DNA of 64,000 nt from UBA8914 sp034002905. Its GTDB lineage: Bacteria > Pseudomonadota > Alphaproteobacteria > UBA9219. The notes under the pieces were generated by a model. That model was given only the letters and a program-made list of their open reading frames with translations. It was not told the origin of the DNA and ran no database searches. The DNA lies in assembly GCA_034002905.1 (NCBI GenBank), contig JAVEZQ010000007.1, positions 20,521-84,520 on the forward strand. Direction: 5' to 3'. The position numbers were made by a program, and so were the translations under genes. Shown here in pieces: positions 1-8,798 of this stretch; the stretch's first letter is position 1; every line of letters begins with the position of its first letter.

Positions 1-1
1 A

Positions 2-874
2 GAGGTTTGCTCGCCCGCGGAGATGCGACGTCTGCGCCATTTGCTTGATTATCAGGTACGCCACGCGCAAGCGATCATTGTGCGTCTAGCCAACAGGCTC
101 CAGCGTCGCTTGATGGCGCGGCAACAGCGCTCTTGGCATTTTGATCAGGAAGAAGGGCTTTTGGACAGCGCCCGCCTTGCCCGCATCGTCGCCAACCCGA
201 TGCTTCCCCTTTCCTTTAAACAAGAACGCGATACCGATTTCCGCGATACCGTCGTCACGCTACTCATCGACAATTCTGGTTCCATGCGCGGACGCCCCAT
301 CACGCTTGCCGCGATCAGCGCCGATATCCTTGCGCGCACGCTAGAACGCTGTGGCGTCAAGACAGAAATTCTCGGCTTCACAACCCGCTCGTGGAAAGGT
401 GGCCGCGCCCGTGAAGACTGGATCACAGCAGGCAAGCCCAAACGTCCCGGACGACTCAACGAATTACGCCATATCATTTACAAAGAAGCCGATACGCCAT
501 GGCGGCGTGCCCGCACCCATCTTGGCCTCATGCTCCGCGAAGGTCTTCTTAAGGAAAATATCGACGGCGAGGCTTTGCTATGGGCCCACAGCCGTCTTCT
601 CGCCCGTCACGAAAACAGGCGGATTCTTATGGTGATTTCAGATGGCGCTCCCGTCGACGATGCCACGCTTGCAGTTAATCCCGTTGATTATCTTGATTTG
701 CATCTGCGCGAAGTGATTGCTTGGATCGAAAACCGTTCGCCCATTGAACTCATCGCCATTGGCATCGGCCACGACGTCACACGCTATTACACACGCGCCG
801 TAACCATCAGCGATGTCGATCAATTGGGCGGCACGATGACCGAACAACTGGCCGATTTATTTGATACGCCGTAG
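2..874 (+). CDS. cobT: CobT-type cobaltochelatase subunit, C-terminal part (5' end outside window)
   Basis: The frame is open from the window edge, so the N-terminus is missing. What remains is the CobT C-terminus with a von Willebrand A domain. The MIDAS motif DNSGSM lies at about residue 90 of the visible part, followed by conserved stretches GRPITLAA, WRRARTHLG, ENIDGEAL and ISDGAPVDD. CobT works with CobS (AAA+) and CobN to insert cobalt into hydrogenobyrinic acid diamide in aerobic B12 synthesis. CobS/CobT-like pairs also occur in bacteria without the whole pathway, so B12 synthesis is not proven here. The gene ends 6 nt before the convergent CobW-type GTPase. Confidence 0.93.
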   Translation, partial: EVCSPAEMRRLRHLLDYQVRHAQAIIVRLANRLQRRLMARQQRSWHFDQEEGLLDSARLARIVANPMLPLSFKQERDTDFRDTVVTLLIDNSGSMRGRPITLAAISADILARTLERCGVKTEILGFTTRSWKGGRAREDWITAGKPKRPGRLNELRHIIYKEADTPWRRARTHLGLMLREGLLKENIDGEALLWAHSRLLARHENRRILMVISDGAPVDDATLAVNPVDYLDLHLREVIAWIENRSPIELIAIGIGHDVTRYYTRAVTISDVDQLGGTMTEQLADLFDTP

Positions 875-880
875 ATCAGA

Positions 881-1957
881 TTAAGCCGCAAAGCAAGCTT
901 CAAAGCCCTGCCGCAATTCGTCCGTTGGTAAGTTCCGCCCGATAAAAACCATACGAGAACGGCGATCCGCACCTTCAGGCCACGCCGGAAGAACAGCGCC
1001 CTCCAGCATCATATGAACGCCTTGGATCACAACGGGATGCTCTTCGCCCGCAAAGCTGAAAATCCCCTTATAACGCAATAAATCGCCGCCTTTTTCAGCT
1101 GCGAGTTCGCCCAGCCATGTCTGGACCCTGTTCGCATCCATCGGTTTGTCGCTGACGAGCGAGAGCGTGCCGATATCGCTGTGATGGCGGAAGGCGTGTT
1201 CGGCCTTATGCTCATGGGAAGCGCCACAACTACACGAGTCTGGACAACAACATTCCCCCGCACCATGCTCATGGTGATGATGATGGTGGTGGTGTTCACA
1301 CGCCCCGTTCTCTTCCCCCAAGAACGTCGGCATACGCTGGATCACGCGATCCAGATCAAACCCGCCGACATTAAACAGCCTGGTGACATCCATCTGTCCA
1401 CGCAGGCATTCATGAATCTGGACAAAGGGATTAAGGCCCTGAATGACCGCCATCACTGCTTCTTTCTCAGCTTCGCTCACCAAATCCGTCTTGCTCAAGA
1501 GCACCGTATCGGCAAAGGCTATTTGCTGTTCGATCTCTGGCGAGGTTTCAAGCTGCTCCCTGACATGATAGGCATCGACGAGCGCGATGATGTTATCCAG
1601 TTGCGCCTTGGCCGCGATATCCCGATCAGTAAAGAACGTTTGGGCCACAGGCGCAGGATCGGCCAGACCCGTCGTTTCAATCAAAATCCCGTCATAGCCT
1701 CGTGCATCGCGAAGCAGGCCGGAAATCACGCGAATGAGGTCACCGCGCACCGTGCAGCAGACGCAGCCGTTATTCATTTCATAGATTTCTTCGTCCGCCC
1801 TGACGATCAGATTATGGTCGATACCGATTTCTCCCAGCTCGTTAACAATAACCGCATATCGCTTTTTATGATCGTTGGTCAGGATTGTGTTAAGAAGCGT
1901 GGTCTTGCCAGCACCCAGAAATCCCGTCAGAACCGTGACCGGAACTTTTCTTTGCAT
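881..1957 (-). CDS. CobW/COG0523 family metal-chaperone GTPase with His/Cys-rich insert
   Basis: A 358-aa G3E GTPase. It has a P-loop GFLGAGKTT at residues 12-20, the family metal-binding CxCC motif (CVCC, 65-68), NELGEIGID, SKTD as base-recognition motif, and a C-terminal CobW_C domain. Between the two domains is a run of eight His followed by a Cys/His-rich segment (CCCPDSCSC, HEH), probably a metal buffer. COG0523 proteins deliver Zn or Co to client enzymes. I chose this ATG because AAAGGA lies 6 nt upstream; an ATG 18 nt further upstream is possible. Proximity to cobT suggests cobalt, but an inverted repeat upstream resembles a Zur site and suggests zinc. Confidence 0.9.
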   Translation of the reverse strand: MQRKVPVTVLTGFLGAGKTTLLNTILTNDHKKRYAVIVNELGEIGIDHNLIVRADEEIYEMNNGCVCCTVRGDLIRVISGLLRDARGYDGILIETTGLADPAPVAQTFFTDRDIAAKAQLDNIIALVDAYHVREQLETSPEIEQQIAFADTVLLSKTDLVSEAEKEAVMAVIQGLNPFVQIHECLRGQMDVTRLFNVGGFDLDRVIQRMPTFLGEENGACEHHHHHHHHEHGAGECCCPDSCSCGASHEHKAEHAFRHHSDIGTLSLVSDKPMDANRVQTWLGELAAEKGGDLLRYKGIFSFAGEEHPVVIQGVHMMLEGAVLPAWPEGADRRSRMVFIGRNLPTDELRQGFEACFAA

Positions 1958-2002
1958 CCTTATTCCTTTCATCAACCATCACGAATGAGGGAGCAAGCAT
2001 AC

Positions 2003-2018
2003 AGTTATTTCAATAACT
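2003..2018. promoter_or_regulatory. Inverted repeat upstream of the CobW-type GTPase, possible Zur operator
   Basis: AGTTATT-TC-AATAACT has perfect 7-bp arms and lies 45 bp upstream of the chosen start codon of the GTPase. It has the GTTAT/ATAAC core also present in the zur-znuA intergenic palindrome at 17525-17540. Assignment to Zur is an inference from this similarity. Confidence 0.4.
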
Positions 2019-2143
2019 AAGCTATCCCTTATTCCCTTTGTAATCGTTGTTTCCCCATAACGAAAAGATTAAAAATTCCTTTCCTTGGCCTACCCATTTA
2101 CGGTAAAAAGGAGACCTGACGATTGCTCGTTAAGGAACAGAGT

Positions 2144-4339
2144 ATGAAACGTTTTGGACTTAGTCTTGTTGGTCTTTTGTTCGCCTTGAGCTGTGGCCCC
2201 GCTTTTGCCCAAAGCAGTGGCTATTCCAGCCAATATGCCCCTGTCCCCAAACGCTCCCCCCGCGTTCCCGTCAAGAGTCAGGCGCTTGAGAAAAAATCGC
2301 CACAGCTCCCGACTTCCAATATCCTGACTGGTCCAGCTGAAATCATCGACACGGAAAGCGTCAAGGTTCAGGGATTTAAAGTCCGTCTGTATGGCGTTGT
2401 CCCCCCCCAACTGGGCGCCAATTTCGGACCACAGGCCCGCGCCGTAATGGATTCGATGGCCCAAGGCACGGTTACCTGTAAAATCATTGACCGCCATAGC
2501 GATGGGCAATTATTGGCGCGATGTGAAAACCAGCAAAACATGGATTTCGGCATGGAGCTGCTACGGCGTGGGCTGGCCGTCACGGCGCGAGGGACCCTTG
2601 CATCGTCAGAACTGGCCAACAGCTATATCGCCGCCGAGCAAGCCGCTCAAACGCAGCATGTCGGCCTTTGGAAAACTTCCGCACCCAGCGCCGTTTCGGC
2701 AAAAAGTATCAAGGACGCCGCTACCAAGATTGCCCAAGCAAAATTAGAGGAAGCTGCAGCCAAAGAACGTGCCGCACGTGAAGAAAAAGAAAAAGAAGCA
2801 CAAGAAAAAGTAAAACAGGAAGCTGAAGCGGCAGCAGCCAAGGCGGGCGCGCCCACAACAGCTCCCGATGCCACGGTTTCCCTTGCGACGGCATCGACGA
2901 TGGAACCCGCTCCACAGGACTTACCCCCCGCACCGCTTCTTTCAACAGAGGCGCCTCTTGCCGAAACAGCCTTGCTTGACACAATGCAGGATGCACCTGC
3001 GTTAACTGATACCACCGACCAAGTGGCACAAGCCGCTCTTCCTCAAGGCTTTGCCGAACGCTATCAACTTTTAATCACGGGTATTCTGGGACTGGTAGCG
3101 ACCTTCTCCTTGATTGGTGCTATGGCCTATTTCAAATGGCGCGAACGTCGCCATGGCCTGAGCGCCCTTGCCGCCGCCTTGCGTGGCGAGCTCTTAGCCG
3201 CTCGCTCTCTATGCAAAGCCCGTCATACAAAAATTGTCGAAGAAAATAGCGAAATCAACACAAGCTGGCCGCGCATTCGCACGATGGTGTTTCAGGCCCA
3301 TGTCCATCGACTTGGCGAGCTGGGTGCCGAATTGTCGCGACAAATTGCCTCGATCTATGGTCAAGCGAGCGATTACGCCTCTTACTACCGCGCCAATGAT
3401 GGCTATCGCGATGCCGCATCCAAGAAACAGGCGCTTGAAGTCTTGATCCGTCACATAGACGACGTCAATCCTCGGCTTGCTCAGATTGAAGTTTCTGGGG
3501 CAATGATGAGGCCGACGACTCTCGCCGTCAGAACGCAACCCCGCCTGACAGCAATCGTGAAACCCCTTTCCCTGCCCGGTCGGAATGTAGTGCCAACAGG
3601 ATCCGGCACGGAACCATCTGGTTCATCCCAAACAAAAACCACCTCTGAACAACCTCTGACCGAAACGGCGGCTCGAAAAGACTCAAAGGCCTTTGTCCAA
3701 GAAACGGAAGAAACACCTTCCTTTATGCAGACCAAGGAAATCCCGCCGGAAATTGCCATCAACCTGTCTGATGTCAAGCAAGAGCTTTCCAACATCAAAT
3801 CTGTCAGAGTTGCCAATCCGTCGGTAAGGCCCAACTCATTTGAAGCTGAAGCGCAAGCCAACGAACCCAAGGACACTGCGACGACGGAGTCTGCCGAAGC
3901 AGACAACCCCACAGTCCAGATTCGCCCCGCGCCAAATATGACAACGCCCCTTCCTACTGGCACAGGGAAAACGGGAACGAAACCGGCAGCGTCCACTGGA
4001 CAAAAAACAACGGTCAAAGCAAAAAGTTCTGTCGCGAACGCGCTAAACAAAAACAAAGAAAAACCGGCAGCGGCAGCTCAAGTCTCCTCAACGCAAGCGG
4101 CCACAACTCAAGCGTCGAACAAGGCCAAGGTCAACTTTACAGCCCCGATCTTTGACCAGTTAGCCAAGATCAAAACCTTCGCAAACGATCGGATCGATCG
4201 CCTCCGCATTCATGAACGCCGTAACGATTACACAATCCCCGATTATGCCAATCTGACGGATGAAGAGCTGGAAGCCCTTCTGTACGCCGAAGAGGACATC
4301 TATGCCTCGAACTACCAACGAGGAAAAAAGGTGATTTAA
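2144..4339 (+). CDS. Membrane-anchored protein with degenerate SNase-like domain, coiled coil and long disordered tail
   Basis: 731 aa. It starts with a signal peptide (MKRFGLSLVGLLFALSCGPAFA). A thermonuclease-like (SNase/TNase) domain follows at about 50-165 (VRLYGVVPPQLG, GLAVTARG, GLWK). An Ala/Glu/Lys coiled coil, a Pro/Thr-rich linker, one TM helix (about 308-330, GILGLVATFSLIGAMAYF), an alpha-helical region and a long Thr/Ala/Lys-rich tail complete it. Catalytic positions of SNase look lost: the Asp and Glu after the first Arg are replaced (RLYGVVPPQ) and the second Arg is Gln (DGQLLAR), so nuclease activity is unlikely. The start follows AAGGA at 8 nt; a TTG 21 nt upstream is an alternative. 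Function unknown. Confidence 0.75.
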   Translation: MKRFGLSLVGLLFALSCGPAFAQSSGYSSQYAPVPKRSPRVPVKSQALEKKSPQLPTSNILTGPAEIIDTESVKVQGFKVRLYGVVPPQLGANFGPQARAVMDSMAQGTVTCKIIDRHSDGQLLARCENQQNMDFGMELLRRGLAVTARGTLASSELANSYIAAEQAAQTQHVGLWKTSAPSAVSAKSIKDAATKIAQAKLEEAAAKERAAREEKEKEAQEKVKQEAEAAAAKAGAPTTAPDATVSLATASTMEPAPQDLPPAPLLSTEAPLAETALLDTMQDAPALTDTTDQVAQAALPQGFAERYQLLITGILGLVATFSLIGAMAYFKWRERRHGLSALAAALRGELLAARSLCKARHTKIVEENSEINTSWPRIRTMVFQAHVHRLGELGAELSRQIASIYGQASDYASYYRANDGYRDAASKKQALEVLIRHIDDVNPRLAQIEVSGAMMRPTTLAVRTQPRLTAIVKPLSLPGRNVVPTGSGTEPSGSSQTKTTSEQPLTETAARKDSKAFVQETEETPSFMQTKEIPPEIAINLSDVKQELSNIKSVRVANPSVRPNSFEAEAQANEPKDTATTESAEADNPTVQIRPAPNMTTPLPTGTGKTGTKPAASTGQKTTVKAKSSVANALNKNKEKPAAAAQVSSTQAATTQASNKAKVNFTAPIFDQLAKIKTFANDRIDRLRIHERRNDYTIPDYANLTDEELEALLYAEEDIYASNYQRGKKVI

Positions 4340-4483
4340 GGCGCCATAAAGAAGGTTTTTCGTTTTTTTTTTACAGGCTGGCTCTTTAGGGTACAGTGCC
4401 ATTTAGCCCTCTTCCTCGTGCCAAAAATGAATAAATAGGCCCACAATACTTTACGGACAGCCCCCCTCATATAGGTGGATTTT

Positions 4484-5674
4484 ATGACAGATATTTTCAG
4501 CAGTTTCCGATTTCACAACCTTCGTCACCACGACACCGTTCTAGGTCCTCTAAACGAAAAGGATACGCCCGACACAACCTTGCCAACCGGCATGATGGCC
4601 CACATTGCCGATTTGTTTGTGCACGACATGGGCGCCATTCATGTTCCTTTTGCCAGCGACGTTCTTCCTCTCCGCCATTACAGCCGGAACAGCAAAGCCG
4701 TCGTGTTGGATCCGTCCCTAGTGGATTACGATTTTGAGCGAGCGCGCTTGGTCGATCTCCGCCACTACCGTGAAGAGAAAGACCATCTTGTCATAACGCC
4801 AGAGGCCCTATCTCTCTCACGGCGCCTTCCCAATGAGCCGGGTCTGTATGATCATTTGATGTTCTTGCGCTTTAAGGACAAACTAGAGCGCATGCCACGC
4901 GAGAAAGCCGAAATCCTTCTTAATGATTTGAGTTTTAGAGGCTACAAGCTGCCGCCAGTTATTCTGGGGAACGATCTGGATTTTGAGCGTTGCAGGACGG
5001 GTCGCGCCGTCATGATGCGCGTACCAGACATGGGGTGGCGTTCCTTTTACGTCCGCAAAGCGGAATATGCCCTTCCCAACGAAAGCATGCTGAAACTTTT
5101 TGAAACTGCCACCGTTATCTTTATCGACCAAACAACTCATTTTCAGGCTGATCTCAACCGCGCATGCGGTGTTAAAAGCTTTAATCGTCCTGTATCCGAC
5201 GATCATCGCCGCGCTTTGTTTCACTATTACGTCAATGCTGCCCTTTGTTGTAATCAAACGAATGGCGGCGCGCTCCGCATCCTTTTTCCCGACGGCTCCC
5301 TTCCTTTTGCCGCAAATACCTTGACGGCTCAATTCTCTCTGGCCGGTATTGTGACAACGCAACACCCCAAGGAAATTGGGGCCGCGCGAGGAATTCTTCT
5401 GTCACACCCGCTGTCGGGTGAGGCCAAGACGGCCTGTGGCCTTTCGCGGCGATGCACCTTTATCCCTATCCAGCAAAGCCGAAAAAATGACGGTATTCTA
5501 CACACAGAACTTCTGGCGCACGAAGCCCGTGCGCTTACTCTTTCCGTCGAACACGATATGCTGGATATCACGCCCGCGCCTTTGCCCGAAGCCGCCCGCG
5601 AAGCGCTTGTCGCTCAACTCCCCAACTCCCCGCCAAGCTGGCACCATCCGATAAGGGTGCGTGTGGTGGGGTAA
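4484..5674 (+). CDS. Hypothetical protein, 396 aa
   Basis: I do not recognise this protein. It is soluble-looking, with no signal peptide or TM segment, and rich in His and Arg (HNLRHHDTV near the start). It has scattered Cys (CRTGRA, AACG-like and ALCCN segments) but no clear zinc-finger spacing. Codon use and GC match the neighbouring housekeeping genes, so it looks native rather than acquired. The start follows AGGTGG by about 5 nt; a GTG 9 nt upstream is the alternative. It stands alone, separated by 144 bp from the SNase-like gene and convergent with the CDPS operon. No function is proposed. Confidence 0.7.
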   Translation: MTDIFSSFRFHNLRHHDTVLGPLNEKDTPDTTLPTGMMAHIADLFVHDMGAIHVPFASDVLPLRHYSRNSKAVVLDPSLVDYDFERARLVDLRHYREEKDHLVITPEALSLSRRLPNEPGLYDHLMFLRFKDKLERMPREKAEILLNDLSFRGYKLPPVILGNDLDFERCRTGRAVMMRVPDMGWRSFYVRKAEYALPNESMLKLFETATVIFIDQTTHFQADLNRACGVKSFNRPVSDDHRRALFHYYVNAALCCNQTNGGALRILFPDGSLPFAANTLTAQFSLAGIVTTQHPKEIGAARGILLSHPLSGEAKTACGLSRRCTFIPIQQSRKNDGILHTELLAHEARALTLSVEHDMLDITPAPLPEAAREALVAQLPNSPPSWHHPIRVRVVG

Positions 5675-5692
5675 GCATAAGATTTAAGAATA

Positions 5693-6406
5693 TTATTGAT
5701 TTATAACTAGACGAAGATCTGGGTTTCTCGGAGAGGAACTGTGTTCGTTCTTAGATAACCTGAATCTAACCTTCGCAAACGTCTCTTTACACAACCATCG
5801 CGGAACTGTGTCAACACATCCAGATCGTATCAATCTTAAACATTCAAGTTCATCTCCAGGATAAAGACGCACAGAAGACAACTCTCTCGCTTGCAATGAA
5901 ATAACCGCCGCTTCTTCAATTAGGAAATCTACGCTGTGAGGCCAACCAGTTTGAATATTTTTGTTCTCTTGCCGCAAGTAAAAACGCATGGCGTCTCTTT
6001 CAACTGCCTTTCGAAAAATGGGGTTATTTTCATATGCTATCTTAAACAACTTGATGACTCGTTCATAATCAGGATGTGAGAGCCATTCACTCCACCGGAC
6101 AATTTGTGTTTCAACTCGACATTTATCGATTATATCCTGATGTTTCGCCAACCACAACGTACCTAAAGCAGCAGCGCCCACAAAGGCTTCCCCCTCGGGA
6201 ACTCCAGCCGCCATAAAGTTATGTCGATATAGAGCATCAGTGACATCTATCCGGATAAGCTTAAATCGCTTAGCTGCAAAATCCAAGATTGCTGCAAACT
6301 TTTCTTCTTTCCAATTTGGGCTCTCTATACTCACACCAAGCGTTGCTGCCGAGTAGGCCCTCCAGTCGGGGCAATTTCTGATTTCAACTTTATAGTTTTT
6401 TATCAC
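5693..6406 (-). CDS. Probable tRNA-dependent cyclodipeptide synthase (CDPS), XYP-like
   Basis: 237 aa, the usual CDPS size. The family's nucleophile motif is present near the N-terminus (TLGVSIESPN, G24 and S26), followed by DALYRHNFMAAG (57-68), which matches the D-x-L-x-R-H/Y-N-x-M-A helix of CDPSs, and RWSEWLSHPDY and NPIFRKAVERD. The region aligned to AlbC Tyr178/Glu182 reads FLIEE (161-165), so Glu is kept and Tyr is Phe. LYPGDE (181-186) supplies the Tyr-Pro pair that defines the XYP subfamily. CDPSs use two aminoacyl-tRNAs to make a cyclodipeptide. The ATG overlaps the regulator's stop by 4 nt, so the two genes are probably co-translated. No tailoring oxidase or P450 is adjacent. Recognised by motif reading only. 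Confidence 0.72.
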   Translation of the reverse strand: MIKNYKVEIRNCPDWRAYSAATLGVSIESPNWKEEKFAAILDFAAKRFKLIRIDVTDALYRHNFMAAGVPEGEAFVGAAALGTLWLAKHQDIIDKCRVETQIVRWSEWLSHPDYERVIKLFKIAYENNPIFRKAVERDAMRFYLRQENKNIQTGWPHSVDFLIEEAAVISLQARELSSVRLYPGDELECLRLIRSGCVDTVPRWLCKETFAKVRFRLSKNEHSSSPRNPDLRLVINQ

Positions 6407-7035
6407 TTTTTGCTCCCGCTAATAGGCATTGGGGCCTGGTCCCATATTATTTCAAACAGCCCACGAAGCATTTCGGCATGATCTTTATCCCTCATGACAA
6501 GAACGCCCGCACTTGTTCCCCTTAAAATAGCCACCTTGTCTCCATAAACAACCATAACGCTATTTTTAAAATGTTCTTTAGAAATTGCTCTGTAATCTTC
6601 TATTGGGTAATCAAACTTTTTTGCATTTTCCGAACACAAATATCTGCACCTAATGCCTGCATTACGAATGCGAAAGTTGGACTCAACGACCTCGCGAACA
6701 GAAACTGTGTCATCGATGCAAATAAATTCGATTTGGGCATCTTTTTTTCCACGAAGTTCGTAATAAATCTCATCTAATAATTTGAGATAACAATCGGCGC
6801 CCTCAATTAGTCTGTAATCTTCAAGAACAAGATTTACGCCTCTTTCACCGTTAAATTCCACGCCGCCTTCATTAAACGCCTTGATAATCCGCTCGAGCGT
6901 TGCAGGACGGGCATTCGTCGTGCCGCGCTCAATCTTAAAGATCGTTTCGCTGGTCAGACCCGTCTTGTCAGCGAGATCCTGTGCATCCCACTCAACAAGC
7001 ATTCTTGCGGCTCTGATCTGTTTTCCTGTAATCAT
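6403..7035 (-). CDS. XRE-family transcriptional regulator with TrmB/PLD-like C-terminal domain
   Basis: 210 aa. The N-terminus is an HTH_3 domain (GKQIRAARMLVEWDAQDLADKTGL, recognition helix SETIFKIERG, about 4-60). The C-terminal half (about 75-205) resembles the PLD-like sensor domain of TrmB-type regulators, with the typical ending of a short acidic loop, AEMLRGLFEIIWDQAP, and no HKD motif. It is the first gene of a two-gene operon with the CDPS (4-nt overlap), so it most likely controls that gene. Two inverted repeats sit at and just upstream of its start and suggest autoregulation. The segment is visibly AT-richer than genes on either side, consistent with acquisition. Confidence 0.8.
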   Translation of the reverse strand: MITGKQIRAARMLVEWDAQDLADKTGLTSETIFKIERGTTNARPATLERIIKAFNEGGVEFNGERGVNLVLEDYRLIEGADCYLKLLDEIYYELRGKKDAQIEFICIDDTVSVREVVESNFRIRNAGIRCRYLCSENAKKFDYPIEDYRAISKEHFKNSVMVVYGDKVAILRGTSAGVLVMRDKDHAEMLRGLFEIIWDQAPMPISGSKK

Positions 7036-7077
7036 AAGTTTTACTCACAACAACTTATAATTTGTATAGCACAAATT
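7034..7077 (-). promoter_or_regulatory. Two inverted repeats upstream of the XRE-CDPS operon, candidate operators
   Basis: Reading the plus strand, ATAAGTT (7034-7040) pairs with AACTTAT (7052-7058), and AATTTGT (7059-7065) pairs with ACAAATT (7071-7077) across ATAGC. Both have perfect 7-bp arms and lie back to back over the 5' end and promoter of the regulator gene. XRE regulators often bind such dyads in their own promoters; binding is inferred. Confidence 0.45.
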
Positions 7078-7344
7078 AATGAAAATAAAAACTCGGAATG
7101 AATGACCCCTTATGGGTAAGAACTTGCCACTTACAGGTAGCCCCAAAGCAGAATTTTGACCTATTATGGTTAACAAAGCCTTTCCGATACCCACGCAAAT
7201 TGTATCTATAACAATTTTCTGTTATACCTATCGAAACTTTCCTATTGCTTTCACGCCAGCCATACGTTACATTAGCAAAATGAAAGGGGCTCCTGCCTCT
7301 TTTGATAGAGATTTTCAAAGACCCATTTAATAAGGGGAATGATT
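7078..7344. other. Non-coding interval in the accessory block
   Basis: An AT-rich interval between the divergent XRE operon and the small plus-strand genes. I see no convincing coding frame, RNA gene or terminator. A GGGGA ribosome-binding site for the next small gene lies at its right end. Confidence 0.5.
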
Positions 7345-7515
7345 ATGGAAAAGTTTGAAACCTATATGATGCGACATGGCGAACATGGCACTCAAGCTTT
7401 TCTGGAAATGTGGGAGCGCTTTAACGGCGTGCGCCATACCTCTCCTCTCCCTTTGGAGAAACGTTGGGAAATCTTTATCAACCGAACAAACAGCCTCCCG
7501 CCCATCGCAGCCTAA
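7345..7515 (+). CDS. Small hypothetical protein, 56 aa
   Basis: A short frame starting MEKFETYMMRHGEHG and ending LPPIAA. The start is supported by AAGGGGA 6 nt upstream. The composition (aromatic and charged residues, QAFLEMWERF, EKRWEIFINR) looks like a small helical protein rather than random translation. It is followed after 20 nt by another small gene with its own AAGGA, suggesting a two-gene transcript. Not recognised; small genes of this kind are common on plasmids and phages. Confidence 0.5.
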   Translation: MEKFETYMMRHGEHGTQAFLEMWERFNGVRHTSPLPLEKRWEIFINRTNSLPPIAA

Positions 7516-7535
7516 AAGAATAAGGAAGCGCCGCG

Positions 7536-7886
7536 ATGAACAAACCAAACAGAAAACCTCTTTCCTTCCTCTCCCCAGACGAGATTTACGCCGAGGCCAT
7601 ACGCCAAGACGGCGAGACATTATCCGATGCCGATCTCAAACTGATCAAGGCCGGACTCTCGGCCCTGCGCGCCTATCGCCGCAAATACCTTAATGCCGTT
7701 GAGACAAAAGCAATCAACGCCCTTATTGCCTATGTTGCCTATACGCAAAACGTGGCCGAGCGGACTGTGTCCTCCGTTGTTTGCAGCGAATTTAATTGTT
7801 CCGACATCGCCCATATTTCTTCCGAACAGTATGACCAGATCATCTCCTTTCTGATCGATCTGAAGATGACAGCGGTTGTGAATTAA
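7536..7886 (+). CDS. Hypothetical protein, 116 aa
   Basis: A mostly helical, soluble protein (LSPDEIYAEAIRQDGETLSDADLKLIKAGLSALRAYRRKYLNAVE) with two Cys in VVCSEFNC. The start is preceded by AAGGA at 9 nt. It lies 20 nt after the 56-aa gene on the same strand and probably shares its transcript. I recognise no family. The position inside the AT-richer block between the CDPS operon and the Sel1-repeat gene makes it accessory. Confidence 0.6.
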   Translation: MNKPNRKPLSFLSPDEIYAEAIRQDGETLSDADLKLIKAGLSALRAYRRKYLNAVETKAINALIAYVAYTQNVAERTVSSVVCSEFNCSDIAHISSEQYDQIISFLIDLKMTAVVN

Positions 7887-8123
7887 CACGCACGTGCGGG
7901 TGTTCACGACCGAAGGCCCCACGACCTGAGAAACCCTCTTTTGAAAACGCCCCCCTATTAATCAAAGCTAGCTTTGCTTTTACCCAAGCCCTGCCTCACG
8001 GTCACTTGATTAAGGCTTTGATTGTTTAAATGGTGCTCTCTTATTTGCCAGAATCATTTCTTTTTGTTATTGCAAGCTACGGCAAATGCTTCCCCCTCAA
8101 ACATATCTCCTGAAAGGATATCC

Positions 8124-8603
8124 ATGCGCCAAATATCGTTCCCTTCGAAGATCGTGAACCTGTTGGCTTTTATGATAATCACGCTGATGACCATCAGCGT
8201 GCCTACCTGTTTTGCAGACGAGCCAACGTTTGAGACGCTGAAAAAAGAAGCCGGTTCGGGCATGCCCTACTCACAATTTCTCCTTGGTATGGCCTATGTT
8301 CAAGGCAAGGGCACAAAACAAGACTTTGAACAAGCAGCCCAGTGGTTACGCAAAGCCGCTGATCAAGGCAACATGGAAGCCAAATTTAATCTGGGCGTTA
8401 TGTACGCGTTGGGCGAGGGCATGAATCAAGATTATAAAGCAGCCTTCGAGTGGTATTTGAAAGCCGCCGAACAAGGACACGTAGAAGCTCAATACAATGT
8501 GGGCATAATGTATTATGAGGGCCAAGGCATCAGGCAAGATTATAAGGAAGCCGCGAAGTGGTTGAGCAGAACCATTATCTCAATGCGCGAAAAAAAGAAG
8601 TAG
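8124..8603 (+). CDS. Secreted Sel1-repeat protein
   Basis: 159 aa with an N-terminal signal peptide (hydrophobic IVNLLAFMIITLMTI, cleavage near CFA-DE), so the mature protein is probably periplasmic. It then has three Sel1-like (TPR-like) repeats of about 36 residues, each with the A-x-x-x-LG-x-x-Y/M-x-x-G-x-G pattern (FLLGMAYVQGKG, FNLGVMYALGEG, YNVGIMYYEGQG). Such repeats serve protein-protein contacts, often in envelope or signalling complexes. The ATG follows AAAGGA by 5 nt; an in-frame start further upstream would spoil the signal peptide. It lies alone between the small genes and the first copy of the 280-bp repeat. Confidence 0.85.
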   Translation: MRQISFPSKIVNLLAFMIITLMTISVPTCFADEPTFETLKKEAGSGMPYSQFLLGMAYVQGKGTKQDFEQAAQWLRKAADQGNMEAKFNLGVMYALGEGMNQDYKAAFEWYLKAAEQGHVEAQYNVGIMYYEGQGIRQDYKEAAKWLSRTIISMREKKK

Positions 8604-8798
8604 GCTTTCGCCTTCTTGTTTCTCCCATCACAACGATCCACCCACTAACTCTTGGCACAAGCGAAGCTTATACTACGATGAACCAAAGCTACGGCAGTTG
8701 TAAAAGAGCGACGAATAACGACACTGTCCACCCTGTGTTTTTGTGCGACACAGCAAGATTGTAAATCTCTGTGCGGCTTCGTAAGTTCAAACGAACTT

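Noticed and set aside
1181..2020. A 279-codon plus-strand frame opposite the CobW-type GTPase
   Set aside because: It is antisense to a clearly conserved gene, and its His/Arg-rich composition is that of a shadow frame.
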